Counted from the stretch's first letter, positions 11,831 through 22,768 are shown. The stretch: 64,000 nt of DNA from Craspedostauros australis (GCA_026770025.1 JAMXDE010000021.1:62001-126000); one strand, 5' to 3'. Made by a program: numbers and translations. Notes: generated from the sequence alone by a model not told the origin.

Positions 11831-11871
11831 ACACAAACACTCACAACCAACATCATCTCGCTGTTGTCTTC

Positions 11872-11968
11872 TGTCAGAACAGGTATTTGTATCTAGACAG
11901 TAGCAGTTTCGACTAAGGTGGCCTGGTAGGCAGAGCGGTTCGATTCCGCAGCACCTTATGTCGTAACA
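11872..11968 (+). repeat. 5' LTR of the TRIM-like element
   Basis: 97 bp, identical to 12139-12235. It contains the perfect tRNA B-box consensus GGTTCGATTCC at 11937-11947, inside a tRNA-like fold at 11914-11958. Confidence 0.85.
11914..11958 (+). other. Minimal tRNA-like module inside the LTR
   Basis: By inspection it has three stems. TAAGGTG (11914-11920) pairs with CACCTTA (11952-11958) over 7 bp. GCCT/AGGC forms a hairpin with loop GGT (11921-11931). GCGG/CCGC encloses the loop TTCGATT (11935-11949), a T-arm look-alike. There is no anticodon arm, so this is not a tRNA gene. The same module recurs in the 3' LTR at 12181-12225. Three perfect B-box consensus sequences lie in the element: one per LTR, and GGTTCGAGTCC at 11982-11992 in the interior. 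A good A box is not obvious. Confidence 0.65.
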
Positions 11969-11980
11969 TGGTAAGGTCGC
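11969..11980 (+). promoter_or_regulatory. Primer-binding-site-like sequence
   Basis: TGGTAAGGTCGC directly abuts the 5' LTR. Its first nine bases are the reverse complement of ACCTTACCA. That is the last six bases of the LTR's own tRNA-like module (ACCTTA) with CCA added. The natural primer tRNA is unknown. Confidence 0.6.
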
Positions 11981-12130
11981 GGGTTCGAGTCCTCGAAAAC
12001 ATCATGCCTTGTTGGCGACTGGGACGAAATGCCGTCTCCCTACAGCGGGAGGATAAACATAGAGTGTGAGCGGTCTGACTACGTAGCCGGAAGGGCTGGT
12101 AGGGGCTGAAGGGCTAGTCTAGTTACCAAT

Positions 12131-12138
12131 AGGAAGGG
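12131..12138 (+). promoter_or_regulatory. Polypurine tract
   Basis: AGGAAGGG, an unbroken purine run directly before the 3' LTR, in the position of a plus-strand primer. Confidence 0.6.
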
Positions 12139-12235
12139 TGTCAGAACAGGTATTTGTATCTAGACAGTAGCAGTTTCGACTAAGGTGGCCTGGTAGGCAG
12201 AGCGGTTCGATTCCGCAGCACCTTATGTCGTAACA
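12139..12235 (+). repeat. 3' LTR of the TRIM-like element
   Basis: 97 bp, identical to 11872-11968. It is followed by GTCTTC, the second copy of the target duplication. Confidence 0.85.
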
Positions 12236-12264
12236 GTCTTCATTCGACGCAACTCTGTTCGACG

Positions 12265-14705
12265 ATGGCGATGGCGATGGTGCTGGCGATGGCAACCCCT
12301 CCAACGATGCCGCATCCCTTCACATTGGTACCACCACCAACAACACAAACAGTCAGACAAGCCATCAGACAAGATGATGAGTCATCGACATCCAAGAGGA
12401 ACTGTGGGAAGGCTCGCCAGTTGCTCCGCACCTTGACCCACCCGTCGTACGACTATGAGTATTACTATGGAACCTTCCATGAGCACGATCTACTCTGGGA
12501 GTTGTCACAGCAAAGCGTCCAGCCTGATAGGTACTCTGTTCAAACCTTTGTGCGGTCATGAGGTCATGACGATCGAAGTTGCTTGAAGAGGACGGTGTCA
12601 GACGGATAGCGGAGAAACAAACGGAGACCAAGCAACCGCAACCGCAGCAGGCCGACACGAAATCGAAGGCGAGCAAGCCCACCAGCGTTGCCAAAGAGGC
12701 CAAAGCAGCTGCAAAATCAGGTGGTCGTGCCAGTGTCAGCACAGATACACCAAGCAGCGCCAATAGAAGTGCAGCAAAAGATGCGAAAGCTTTGGCTGTG
12801 AAACGATCACATGCGAAGAGTCTGGAGATGCTCGACATGCAAGATCACGAGATGTCATTCAGCTCCCTTGACCCCAACAAGTTCATCAACAACGAATCGA
12901 TGCCGGTGCCAATCACCCCAGGTGGACTCAGCTTCGCCACAGCCCCAGCACTTGGCGCAACCCGCGAATGGAGCAGTCAAGACAAGATGATGCTTGCGCA
13001 GAGTCGGAGACGCAGGCCAAGGACACAAAAGAATTCCAACGCAACGACCAGCGGCGACAAATCGAGGAGCAAGAGTTTGGAATTCTTGGAATTCTTGAAG
13101 GACGGACGCAACATGCCAGTCACACCAGACACATCAGGCACATTGAGCGCAGCCAGCACCCCGGCTCTACCTCGAGTTGCGACAACGGAGACGTCACGCA
13201 GTGAGAGCCTGGAGTCACTCTCCAATCTGCCAAGTCTCCACGACGACGACGACGACAGCGCCGGCGTTGCGACAAGTGCTGCTCCAACGAACGGTGGGAG
13301 AAGCTCCGCGGCCCCTGTCACGCCTGGAGGTTGGAGCACGGCATCTACACCAGCCCCCTTCAACCGCACACATGAAGAAAGACAACAGTCTTCGTTGTTG
13401 AACAGGCGCAGGTTGACATTGGGAAGTATCCTCAAGGCCAAACGATCATCATTACGTGAAGTGTCATCGACCAATCCTCCCAAATCGAAGCAACGACCAT
13501 CTCTCGAATCCCGACCATCGCAATTGGCCGATCTTGCCTTGACCAAAGCATCCGCAAAGGCGCCATCATCATCGTCGTCGCCACCGTCGCCATCATCACA
13601 GTCCAAATCCAAACTCAATCTTCAACAGTTCGAACACAAACACGAACACGGAGGTGTCTCGGCCACAACCCCAAGCCCCATCCAGTCCTGGAGCCTTGAG
13701 TTTGGGAATCGAATGGCAATCGAGCAAGAAGGACCGGGTGATTCCTTCTCGCAACAGATCCGCGCGCAGTTCGTTGCGCCCAAGTGAAGACTCGAAGCAA
13801 CGACGTTCATGCGGACGAAGCACGGATGCTCTGTGCGATGAGATGAAGGCAAGGATCTCCAAGGTGCTTGGCCATGGGCCCCGACATCACCACTCCAGCA
13901 AAACATGAGGTGTGTCATCACCATTGATATTACCATCGAGATCACCGTCGCCACGGCATCGGCAGAGAAGCGCACAGCACACCATTGGCAAGCTGCACTC
14001 GACATCGTCAAGATCAAAGAGTGTGGAGCATTCGACATCATTGCGCCATCATCGTGACGGAGCAATTCACATTTGCTCCTCTGGAAGAAGCCGCTGCTCG
14101 TCATCGGCGCAGAGTCATCGAAGTCCGTCCGATCGCGATCACAGAAGACTGCGCAACTATCGATGGACTCATCGCCATCATCACGGCGACAACGAGCATC
14201 TGGCAGTTCGGACGATGTGAACGCAGCCTCGCGTTCACGCCAATCCAACTCAAATGCGCATTCCACTGGTACTGGTTTGCACCAACGCAAGGGCTCACCT
14301 TCACGAAATCATGTCCGAGGAAGTTCGCGAACACCAAATCAACGTGACCGTAGCCAATCGACACCACGTGGCGAAGATCAGCGAAGGAAGTCCTCTGATG
14401 AACGATCACCATCGGCGCGACAACGAAGCAGATCAAGAGGATATCGAAATTACAGCGTCGAACAGCACAGCGATGAGCGAGATGAAGATGGACGGCATGG
14501 CAAGGAGCGACATGCCAACAACAACATGGCGACAAACGTTCGTCATCACGCGGGGCCCTTCCATCGAATCGTCGTGGACGAAACAGATCGTCGACTCGCG
14601 ATGCTGTCTACCATGAGAAGATATCTGGTACAAAGCCACTGCAACTCACACCAAAGAAAGCGGTCAGGAGCAAGAGCGCGTCTCAGTACCGCGATCGCTC
14701 GATGA
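12265..14705 (+). pseudogene. RS-rich (Ser/Arg) protein gene, copy 2, broken differently
   Basis: The frame 12265-12561 gives the conserved segment RNCGKARQLLRTLTHPSYDY, and the main frame follows at 12579-13787 after the same -1 shift as in copy 1. Copy 2 reads through the position where copy 1 has a stop (PKSKQRPSLESRPSQ). It then picks up one extra base near 13676, so its main frame ends at 13787 while the original frame reappears at 13654-13908. There it meets a TGA at 13906-13908. A further single-base loss near 14140 returns to a third frame, 14073-14705, which holds an intact RS domain (RSQSTPRGEDQRRKSSDE, ARQRSRSRGYRN). Between the two copies nearly the whole ancestral protein can be read, but neither copy encodes it. 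No RRM is visible. Confidence 0.6.
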
Positions 14706-16482
14706 ATGGCACCAAAACTCCCACCCTGTGATGCATCACGATACGATGGGATGGAATGAGATGTGCGGGCCATTCCGTACTCGTATCATACTCATAGAGG
14801 TATGGTAGATCCACATCCCTGTATGTAATACACCTACGAATGAATTGTAATGTTCTATGATATGTAGGATTGGAACAGTACCGCATACACTATATTTGCT
14901 CGTGCGATGGAACACCGTGATGAAGTCACCGGATGTTTCAAGAGATTGAAGGGCTGGATACTGCTCCCACGCTGCCTCTGCCTTGTCTGCAACTTGTCTG
15001 GTCCGCTCTCTGCGGTACAAACGCACACAGGGATGTTGTCGATGTCATTCACGAGCAGATTGGACATCTGTGGTTCCATCCGCACTCTGCCATGAGCATC
15101 GTTGTTGGTTCGTTGCACAGACAATGGACGCATGGCGGCACCATTTTCACCAGCCTTGCAGTCGTCGCGGTGCGGTCGTCGCCATGCCGCCGGATTCACA
15201 CACAGAGCACTCTACTCCAAGTCACACTGCCAAGCAGATTGAAAGCTACAGTGCCGATGCCAGCCGATCCAAGTTTGTGGAAGAGGCGATCTGCGAAGAG
15301 CACATGGCGAACAAGGCAGAGAGAAATGGTGAGAAGCCGCAAGGAGCATGGTTGCTGCACGGTTCCATCGACCGTCCCATATCGCCCTATCGTTCTCATC
15401 TCTCCATGAGTTGCACTCCCACCATTGTGCCAAAACTGCAGTCGAGACCCTCACCAAGTCCCAGGAGGAGCAATCACTCACCGTTGGGGCAACAATTGCC
15501 AGGGTCACCATCCATTCCAATCATCAAAGCGACCAGTGCCAGTGTGGTGGAAAGACAAGAACCGACGAGCCAGCGCAGTCCAAGCATCCAGAGAGCTTGA
15601 CGAGCAACAGAAGAAACCAACGAATCAACCAACCAACCAACGAGCAACCCCATGCAGAGTGCGAGTGCAGTATTGCGGATCATGGTTGGCACAGAGTTCC
15701 ACATGGCGCAAGAAGCACACGGTCAGCGATCCATGGCCCATGCGCGCACCGTATCTCCACATGTCCTCCTTCGTGGTGCTCCCAACTTCGTTGATGAGGC
15801 GGATGTTCTTGTCGATCACCTCGGTTGAGCATCGATGCTCTGCAAGTCGCGAGCCAAGACGGCGGCACTCATGCCTATTGATAGAATGCGCATGGTGTTG
15901 TGTGTTGGTGGTCCGCGCGGCAGGAACAGTGGAGGCGGCACGGTATCACTCCGCCTGATGCTTGCTGGACGTGTCAACTCATCCCAATACGCAATGTGGT
16001 GTTGGTTTGATGTTGGGGACTCTTGTTACCCGCGCGGATGGTGATGGTTGCAATGCGGTGGGATGGCAACCAGCCAAATCCAAATGAGATGGGTCGCAAC
16101 CAACGCAGGCAATCAACAAAGGCAACCAACAAAGGCAACCAACAAACGCAGTCACATGGGTGGCTTCATGGTTGTTCGAGGCATTGGCTCACACCTCAAG
16201 TTGGTGCTTGCGATGGCAGGCGGACGAGGGTCAGCGGTCTTGCAGATGCCACGATGACGCAAGCAAGCGTGGGCCATGGTGCACATGGTGGTGGCGGCGG
16301 TGGTGGCGACGATGACAGCTGTCTGTGTTTCCGAAGACTTTCACGTTGTTTGCTTCGGATTGGTGTTGCATTGATTGTGGCCAAACGAGAACTCTGTTGT
16401 GGTGCTTCTTTCTTGTTGTTGGTCGCACGCATTTTCGTGATGGATGGGAACAGAAAGATCCAATCCGCCCAAACCAGACGCG
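14706..16482 (+). pseudogene. Conserved downstream block, copy 2
   Basis: Counterpart of 3424-5176. The plus frame from 15184 (M-P-P-D-S-H-T-E-H-S) to a stop at 15600 is uninterrupted here, about 138 codons. It carries a Ser/Pro/Gln-rich C-terminus ending QRSPSIQRA, and the homologous frame is broken in copy 1. The upstream frame 14933-15180 (IGHLWFHPHSAMSIVVGSLH) matches 3648-3880 but is one frame off the 15184 frame. No domain is recognised. The 15601-16482 part is mostly non-coding-looking, with a shared Pro-rich minus frame at 16196-16432. Confidence 0.35.
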
Positions 16483-17009
16483 TTTGGGGGGGGGGGGGAG
16501 AACGGAAAATCGAGGGTTATCCGAAGTATGGAAATTTCACTAAATTTGCGTAAACCAAACACAGTTTGCCAAAGTTATCCGTCAATATGCCTTGTGTTGG
16601 ACATTTAGCTTATTCTACACCCAAAGTATAACAATGTACGCAGTAGGCGACACAGTGGGAAGTTACAAGGGATGCCAAAATGTCGTTGTTGCACAGAATA
16701 TGCCTCTTCTTCTTTCAAACTTTTGAAGAAAACACAGGATTTTCGATTTGTTCTGAATTGATTGCTAAAGTTGGTAGTGCGACACAAACTCGCACATTGT
16801 TCGGTAATATTCCTATTCATTTCCACGGTGCCCATGCAACTGTGCCAGGCTGGGGTCCTCTCTGTCTTCCACATGGTGTTTTCATGGCATCGCCCTTTCC
16901 TTCCTGAGGTGTATGAGATGCCGTCTGCATGTTGTGCTTTCCTTACCTCCTGCGATTGGGGTGCCACTACTGCTGCTTCCGTTTTCGTGTTCACCTGATG
17001 ATTCGGCTT

Positions 17010-19659
17010 TCAACTGCTGCTGTTGCTACTGTGATTAGTCTGTGCACCTGATCCTGATGTTGGCACTGTTGAAGTTTCTCCATGGCTTTCTGTGCTGTCA
17101 TCAGTATCTCCTGGTACATTTGGAGCGATCCCATCGGTGCCCTCATGCATGGTGGTGACTTCTCCATCGACTTTCTCTGCTCGTCCCAATTCTGTCTCTT
17201 CCGTGATTGCTGCTGCTGCTGGTGTGTTTCCAGAAACTTGTCCTCCTCCTCGTCCTGCTGCTTCAGCTGTGATCAGTGGTGGTGGCGGAGGTGGCATATT
17301 GGATACTCCTGCTCCTGCTGTGGTTGCTGGTGGTGGTGGTGATGGTGTGCTTCCAGAAACTCGGTCTCCTCCTGTTGCTGCTGTGGTTGCTGGTGGTGGT
17401 GGTGGTGGTGGAGGAGGTAGCATATTGGATGCTTCTGCTCCTGCTGTGGTTGCCGGTGCGATTCCGGAAACTCGTCCTCCTGCTGCTCCTGCTATGGTTC
17501 CTGGTGGTGGTGTGATTCCGGAAACTTGTCCTCCTCCTGCTGCTGCTGTGGTTCCTGGTGGTGGTGGTGTGATTCCAGAAACTCGGCCTCCTCCTGCTGC
17601 CGCTCCAGTTGTCATCAGTGGTGGCGGAGGAGGTGGCATATTGGATGCTCCTGCTCCTCGTGCTGGTGGAGGTGGCATGTTGGATGCTCTTGCTCCTCCT
17701 GCAGTAGGTGTGCCAGCAGTTGGGATGATCTGAGATGGGAGGAGCTCGTTTCCCAGCTCCCCATCAAGTGTCAGATCCTCATAGTCGATTGTTCGGCCGT
17801 CACGGTGATTGCCATCAGCAGAATTGTCCAAAATTTTGATCAACGAACCATAGTGGAGGCAAGGTCTCTTCGATGGGGAGCTTGGTTGGCCTCCTGTTTC
17901 GCGGAGCCTCTTCTCTCGTCGCTCCTGTCGATGGAGCGCCAGCTTCGCCTCTGCAGCAGCAAGTCGGATTTCTTGCACTTCCAGCTCTGACTGCAGAATA
18001 GAAGTTGCCTCTGACATGACAGAGTGGACGTCTGTCATGTCAATCGTAGGTGCTGGTACTGGTACTGGTGCCAGAGCTGTTGCCGGTGCTGGTGTGGGTG
18101 CTGGTGTGGGTGCTGGTGTGGGCGCTGGTGCTGGAGTTGCCAATGTAGCTGGTGGAAGGGTCCATTGCGGATGAGTATTGCTGGAGTGGGATGCTGCTGT
18201 TGGGATCGTGTCCGTGTGTTGAGTGTTGGTGTTGGAAATGGTGATGGTGCTGAGATTTGTGTGAGGAAATGTGATGCTGCTGTGGGGGTTTTGGTTGGCA
18301 CCAACAGATTCAGGTTTCCGCGCATGAGCATGGACGTCGTCGTCCTCCAAAAAACGGCATGTTACGCCCACACGCGTTGTTTGCTCCTTCAAACGAACAG
18401 TGAGAATGAGATGTTCGTGCTCGCGGTCACTGTTATCTTTCACAGTGTGGCGCAGGATTGCAGCCCCTTTGACAGTGCGACAAGGAGTGCCACAGAACCA
18501 AGTATCAATTGGGAACGGCATTGGCACAAATATTTTGCACCGTCGGTCTGCTGTGAAGGGCTCGGTTTTACACTGGCCCTCGTGCGCAAGCTTCTTCTGC
18601 TCCATGTCACCATACCAGCCACCAAGATGTGATGCAAGGACTTGCGCGACTCCACCAGGTCCACCAAGCGCTTTGGGTGGGGTGTACAACAACACCACAA
18701 ATGGCCGTTGTGCTCCATCAACATCATGGTACTGGATTGTCACCTCAGCATCGGTTGGTGTTGCTGCTGCAGGTAGGTAGAAGTCAATGCCCAGCATGCG
18801 ATATGCTTGTCCCACCGGCGTCCAAATTTGTGATGTATGGAACACTTCGATAGTCTTGGGAAAAGTGCAAAACTCTTTCACCTTGTCCTTCTCGGACATC
18901 GCGAAGAACTGCGAGAAGCGTTCTTTGAGCGGGTCTCGGATCATCAGTGATGTGGGTGAGCTGCAGCGATTCTCTGTGAAATTGGCAGTGACATCCTCAA
19001 TTTCACCATGGTAGACATCATCATCACTCTCAGACTGCGAACTCTCCAAACTCTCCGGACTCAACGATTCCGAACTATCATCCATTTGTAGTTCAGTAGT
19101 ACACGAAGCGCGATTGGGGCTGTTCTTTCGTGATGTGGGTCTGGCTGCTACCTTGGAGGTGGCAGTGGCCGTGTTTGGGTGTGTGGGAGGAGATTGTTCG
19201 TTGTTGGGAGTCTTCGACGGCTTGGTATTATCGAACCCATCTGGCGCATCTAATGGGCGCAGGTTGAAGCCAAGGTTGCCGCTGGCATCAGGATTGAGTG
19301 TGCTGTTGTCTGCGCACAACAAGGAGTGATTGGTGTTCATGAGAGGGAAGTGAGGAAAGAAAAACAGAGTTTGAGAAGTGATGCACCACACACACATGAA
19401 CATCACCGGAGAGACCAGCACCATCGTTGCACTCCAACTTACCAAAAAAGATCTTATTTTGTAGCAGCTGTGACTTAATCTCCTTCCATCCTGCAGCAAA
19501 GTTCTTGCATGGGTATTTTGTCAGAAATGCGAAATGCTGCTGCAGTCTGCGTGCTTCCCAAAACCAGAGAGTGCTGTCCTTTGAAAGCTCGTAGATGAGC
19601 TGCCTGGCATCCCCACCCTTCTTCATGAAGCGTGGATTATTTTCCTTCTTTCGTGGCAT
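17010..19659 (-). CDS. Pro/Gly-rich protein of unknown family, transposon-borne (838 aa, one intron)
   Basis: Exon 1 is 19659-19443 and exon 2 is 19309-17010. The intron 19442-19310 has a GTAAGT donor and a CGCAG acceptor, and the join is in phase. The N-terminal 72 residues (M-P-R-K-K-E, then QLIYELSKDSTLWFWEARRL) are basic and aromatic, and could be a DNA-binding module of the MADF/SANT kind, but I cannot confirm it. A Ser/Asp-rich linker follows. A globular region at about 180-390 contains GIDFYLPAAATPTDAEVTIQ and GGPGGVAQVLASHLGGWYGD. Then come Pro/Ala repeats (TPAPTPAP), a basic helix near residue 520 (RLAAAEAKLALHRQERREKR), and about ten repeats of the type GGxVSGITPPPP / ASNMPPPPPP. 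It lies in a Harbinger-like element, so it may be the accessory transposition protein. No homologue is recalled. Confidence 0.7.
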
Positions 19660-20067
19660 GATGAATGCTGCAAGATTGTTTTTGTGATGGAAGACTGCCC
19701 AATTTGCAATGCCCAAACAACCCAAAGCTCTACATCTCTGTGCTTGAGGGGTGGCATTGACACGAACCAAGACAGAATCAACCATACAAAAGCCAAATAG
19801 CAGTGTTCCAACACCATCACATCCCATCCCTACTGTCATGGAGGGCAGGCCTACACCGCCCTCTCGACCTTCCCAACAACAATGAATCCACTGTTATCTG
19901 TAGATGGAAGAATTGCAACATACCAGTTGTACTGGTGTAACGTGATGCTCGTGGGTTCCAAGATGGGAGAAATAGTCCCGTCCAGGGAGGAGCAACATCA
20001 CGATTTTCCGCGACCTGGACTACATGACAGCGCATGTATCGTCCAACAGTGATGAAGAGAGTGTGCG

Positions 20068-20104
20068 AAACAAACAAACAAACAAACAAACAAACAAACA
20101 AAAA
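20068..20104. repeat. (AAAC)n microsatellite
   Basis: About nine perfect AAAC units inside the transposon. Confidence 0.9.
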
Positions 20105-20136
20105 TGGCATTTTGGAGTATGTATGGGATTGTGCAA

Positions 20137-20370
20137 TTGTGCCAAGTGGTAGCTAGTGCCTCTATTGGGGCTTTGATGTACACAAATGCATTTATCGCCC
20201 TCTATCGGCATGGTAAATGCGAAAAGATGCATCTATGCTTCCAAAGTGCTCAAACAAAGCAGGATTTGGACTCTTGGGTCATACTCGCGCATAATTCTGT
20301 TTCTCCCAAAAGGCGCAGATGGCATTTTGCAAACACAAGGTAGAGGGAGAGGCGGTACTATCTGTCAGAG
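20137..20370 (+). repeat. 234-bp direct repeat, copy A
   Basis: Nearly identical to 22535-22768, with two differences seen (T/C near 20147 and G/A near 20354). The two copies bracket a 2.2-kb minisatellite-rich core. They do not have convincing LTR hallmarks: no target duplication and no purine tract before the second copy. Confidence 0.85.
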
Positions 20371-20614
20371 TGGAACCGGTCATCTGCTGTCTATGTTGAA
20401 AGCACGTTCATGATGTATTGATCATTGACAAAGAGTAAACAATACTCTACACTGAGCTCCACCATGTGATAAAGTGTACTCTGCTCTGCAATGATTATAA
20501 TAACTGTGTTAATGCAAGTTTACTCAGCGACAACGATTAACTTTATGTAACTTTATTCTGCAACAATGATTAACTTTATGCGATTAACTCTGCAACAACG
20601 ATTAATTGTACACC

Positions 20615-21175
20615 AACTTTATTTTCTGCCAATTACGATGTTTGGTAACTTTATTTTCTGCCAATTACGATGTTTGGTAACTTTATTTTCCGCCAATTAC
20701 GATGTTTGCGTAACTTTGTTATCCGCCAATTACGATGTTTGCGTAACTTTATTATCCGCCAATTACGATGTTTGGTAACTTTGTTATCTGCCAATTTCGA
20801 TGTTTGTGTAACTGTATTATCCGCCAATTACGATGTTTGTGTAACTTTATTATCCGCCAATTACCATCTTTGCGTAACTTTATTATTTGCCAATTACGAT
20901 GTTTGTGTAACTTTATTATCCGCCAATTACGATGTTTGTGTAACTTTATTATCCGCCAATTACGATGTTTGTGTAACTTTATTATTTGCCAATTACGATG
21001 TTTGTGTAACTTTATTATCCGCCAATTACGATGTTTGTGTAACTTTATTATTTGCCAATTACGATGTTTGTGTAACTTTATTATTTGCCAATTACTATCT
21101 TTGCATAACTTTATTATCCGCTAATTACCATCTTTGCGTAACTTTATTTTCCGTCAACTACAATCTTTGGGTAAC
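20615..21175 (+). repeat. 33-bp minisatellite, about 17 units
   Basis: Tandem units sharing the core CCAATTACGATGTTTG, each followed by a GTAACTTTATT-type spacer. Early units are 32 bp and later ones 33 bp. Because 33 is divisible by three, all three forward frames stay open over long distances and give an 11-residue periodic pseudo-protein (VTLLSANYDVC). There are no unique spacers, so this is not a CRISPR array. Confidence 0.9.
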
Positions 21176-21709
21176 TTTATTCCTCCATTCCAAAAATAAC
21201 AGCTACACTGACAGCCAAAGACAAGCAAATCAATGGATACACAAACAGACCATGCACCACAGATTGTGACAAGCCTCTTTTTGGCTTTTTTGCACTCTAT
21301 GGCTGTATAGGAACACAAACAGACACAAATATAGTAAAATGTGGATTGTTTGGTAGTCACAAGCAAACATACACAAACACAGACAGCCATATGCATAAAC
21401 AGCCACAGAACAAGAAACCATCTCTGCAGCCATGGTTGTAGCTCGAAATTGGTCTTTCTTGGATGATGATCCTGCGCTAAACAAGCAAACCCTGAGGTCT
21501 TGCGACATCTCAGCCCTGTTCATCCCTGCCCTTTCGTCTTGGTTGGTGTCAACTTCGGAGGTTGGGTGGGCCGACTGTGTCCTCAACTGACAGACGCCGG
21601 CAGTTCAGCACAGACACACAGACAGACACACAATCTGGAGTAAACAGCCATAAACACACAATCACGAGGTTACAAAGTTTATGCCTTTTTGTACGCAATC
21701 GTCATTCTT

Positions 21710-22080
21710 CGCGGAACAATCCGAACTTTGTTTTTGCATACATACGCAAACTCACAATGTCTGGTTTGTGAACAGTAAAGTTTGCGAACAATCCCATCTG
21801 TGGTGGAAAAACTCTTGTCACGGATTGTTGTTCTTTGTGGAACAGTCCGAACTTTGTTTTCGCATACATACGCAAACTCACAATGCCTGGTTTGTGAACA
21901 GTAAAGTTGCGAACAATCCCATCTGTGGTGGAAAAATTCTTGTCATGGATTGTTGTTCTTTGCGGAACAGTCCGAACTTTGTTTTTGCATACATACGCAA
22001 ACTCACAATGCCTGGTTTGTGAACAGTAAAGTTTGCGAACAATCCCATCTGTGGTGGAAAAATTCTTGTTGTGGATGGTT
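21710..22080 (+). repeat. Three tandem copies of a ~125-bp repeat
   Basis: Units begin near 21711, 21837 and 21962 with G(C/T)GGAACA(A/G)TCCGAAC. Each contains ACATACGCAAACTCACAATG and ATCCCATCTGTGGTGGAAAA. Identity is high, with small indels. Confidence 0.85.
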
Positions 22081-22124
22081 GAGAATGACACATTCTTTTG
22101 TTTGCAACGTGCTCTTTTGATTGT

Positions 22125-22270
22125 CTGGACAATCATTCACTGACACGGACTGTATAACAATCCATGCGAAAGAGAGCAACAAAACGATACCGAGTTTTGT
22201 GGACAATCATTCACTGACATGGACTGTATAACAATCAATGAGAAAGAGAGCAAAAAACGATACCGAGTTT
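22125..22270 (+). repeat. Two tandem copies of a ~73-bp repeat
   Basis: Both units carry GGACAATCATTCACTGACA and end in AACGATACCGAGTTT. Confidence 0.85.
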
Positions 22271-22534
22271 GGTAGAGAGTACATTGATGCGAAATACGCT
22301 TTTCTTCATTCATACTAATACTACCTTTCACCAATCCATACATACATCATTCCAGGACATGCCATAACATGTACTCAGAGTACTCTATCACGATTGCAAA
22401 GTGATGTATTGCGCTCTGTGTAGTTTGTTCGCAATACCTTTGTATCACTCAATGTCATTTATGACAATTTTCCGCCGCCAATAGAGTGTTTGTAGATACG
22501 CTCACCCCTACACTACTTTCATTGTCACATTGAT

Positions 22535-22768
22535 TTGTGCCAAGCGGTAGCTAGTGCCTCTATTGGGGCTTTGATGTACACAAATGCATTTATCGCCCTC
22601 TATCGGCATGGTAAATGCGAAAAGATGCATCTATGCTTCCAAAGTGCTCAAACAAAGCAGGATTTGGACTCTTGGGTCATACTCGCGCATAATTCTGTTT
22701 CTCCCAAAAGGCGCAGATGGCATTTTGCAAACACAAGGTAGAGGGAGAGGCAGTACTATCTGTCAGAG
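22535..22768 (+). repeat. 234-bp direct repeat, copy B
   Basis: Second copy of 20137-20370 in the same orientation. Confidence 0.85.

Larger units (their letters stand above)
11872..12235 (+). mobile_element. TRIM-like miniature LTR retrotransposon, 364 bp
   Basis: Two identical 97-bp direct repeats (11872-11968 and 12139-12235) begin with TGTCAG and end with TAACA, the TG...CA rule of LTRs. They enclose 170 bp. Immediately after the 5' LTR lies TGGTAAGGTCGC, a primer-binding-site-like sequence starting with TGG. Immediately before the 3' LTR lies AGGAAGGG, a polypurine tract. The element is flanked by GTCTTC at 11866-11871 and 12236-12241, a 6-bp target duplication. Unit 1 shows the empty site (ttgtcttc at 1021-1028). 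There is no coding capacity, so it must have been moved by proteins from another element. The identity of the LTRs indicates a recent insertion. The orientation given follows the primer site and polypurine tract. Confidence 0.85.
10850..16482. repeat. Unit 2 of the direct segmental duplication (left part)
   Basis: Homologous to 1-5176 with the same gene order. Unit 2 contains a 364-bp insertion at 11872-12235 that unit 1 lacks, and it is interrupted at 16483-26450 by a large transposon. The pre-insertion sequences are preserved in unit 1 at 1021-1040 and at 5170-5185. Small indels distinguish the copies throughout, for example the extra 4 bases in copy 2 at 12527. Confidence 0.9.

Noticed and set aside
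11914..11992. A functional tRNA gene
   Set aside because: The B box is perfect, but there is no anticodon arm and the total is only 45 nt. It lies inside an LTR.
16486..16498. Assembly gap or sequencing artefact at the G13 run
   Set aside because: It coincides exactly with the transposon terminus, and the right end also carries a C-run, so it is a real inverted end. The run length itself may be inaccurate.
20615..21175. CRISPR array
   Set aside because: Units are contiguous without unique spacers and the genome is eukaryotic.
20137..22768. LTR retrotransposon with 234-bp LTRs
   Set aside because: No target duplication, no primer site next to copy A, no purine tract before copy B and no coding sequence.
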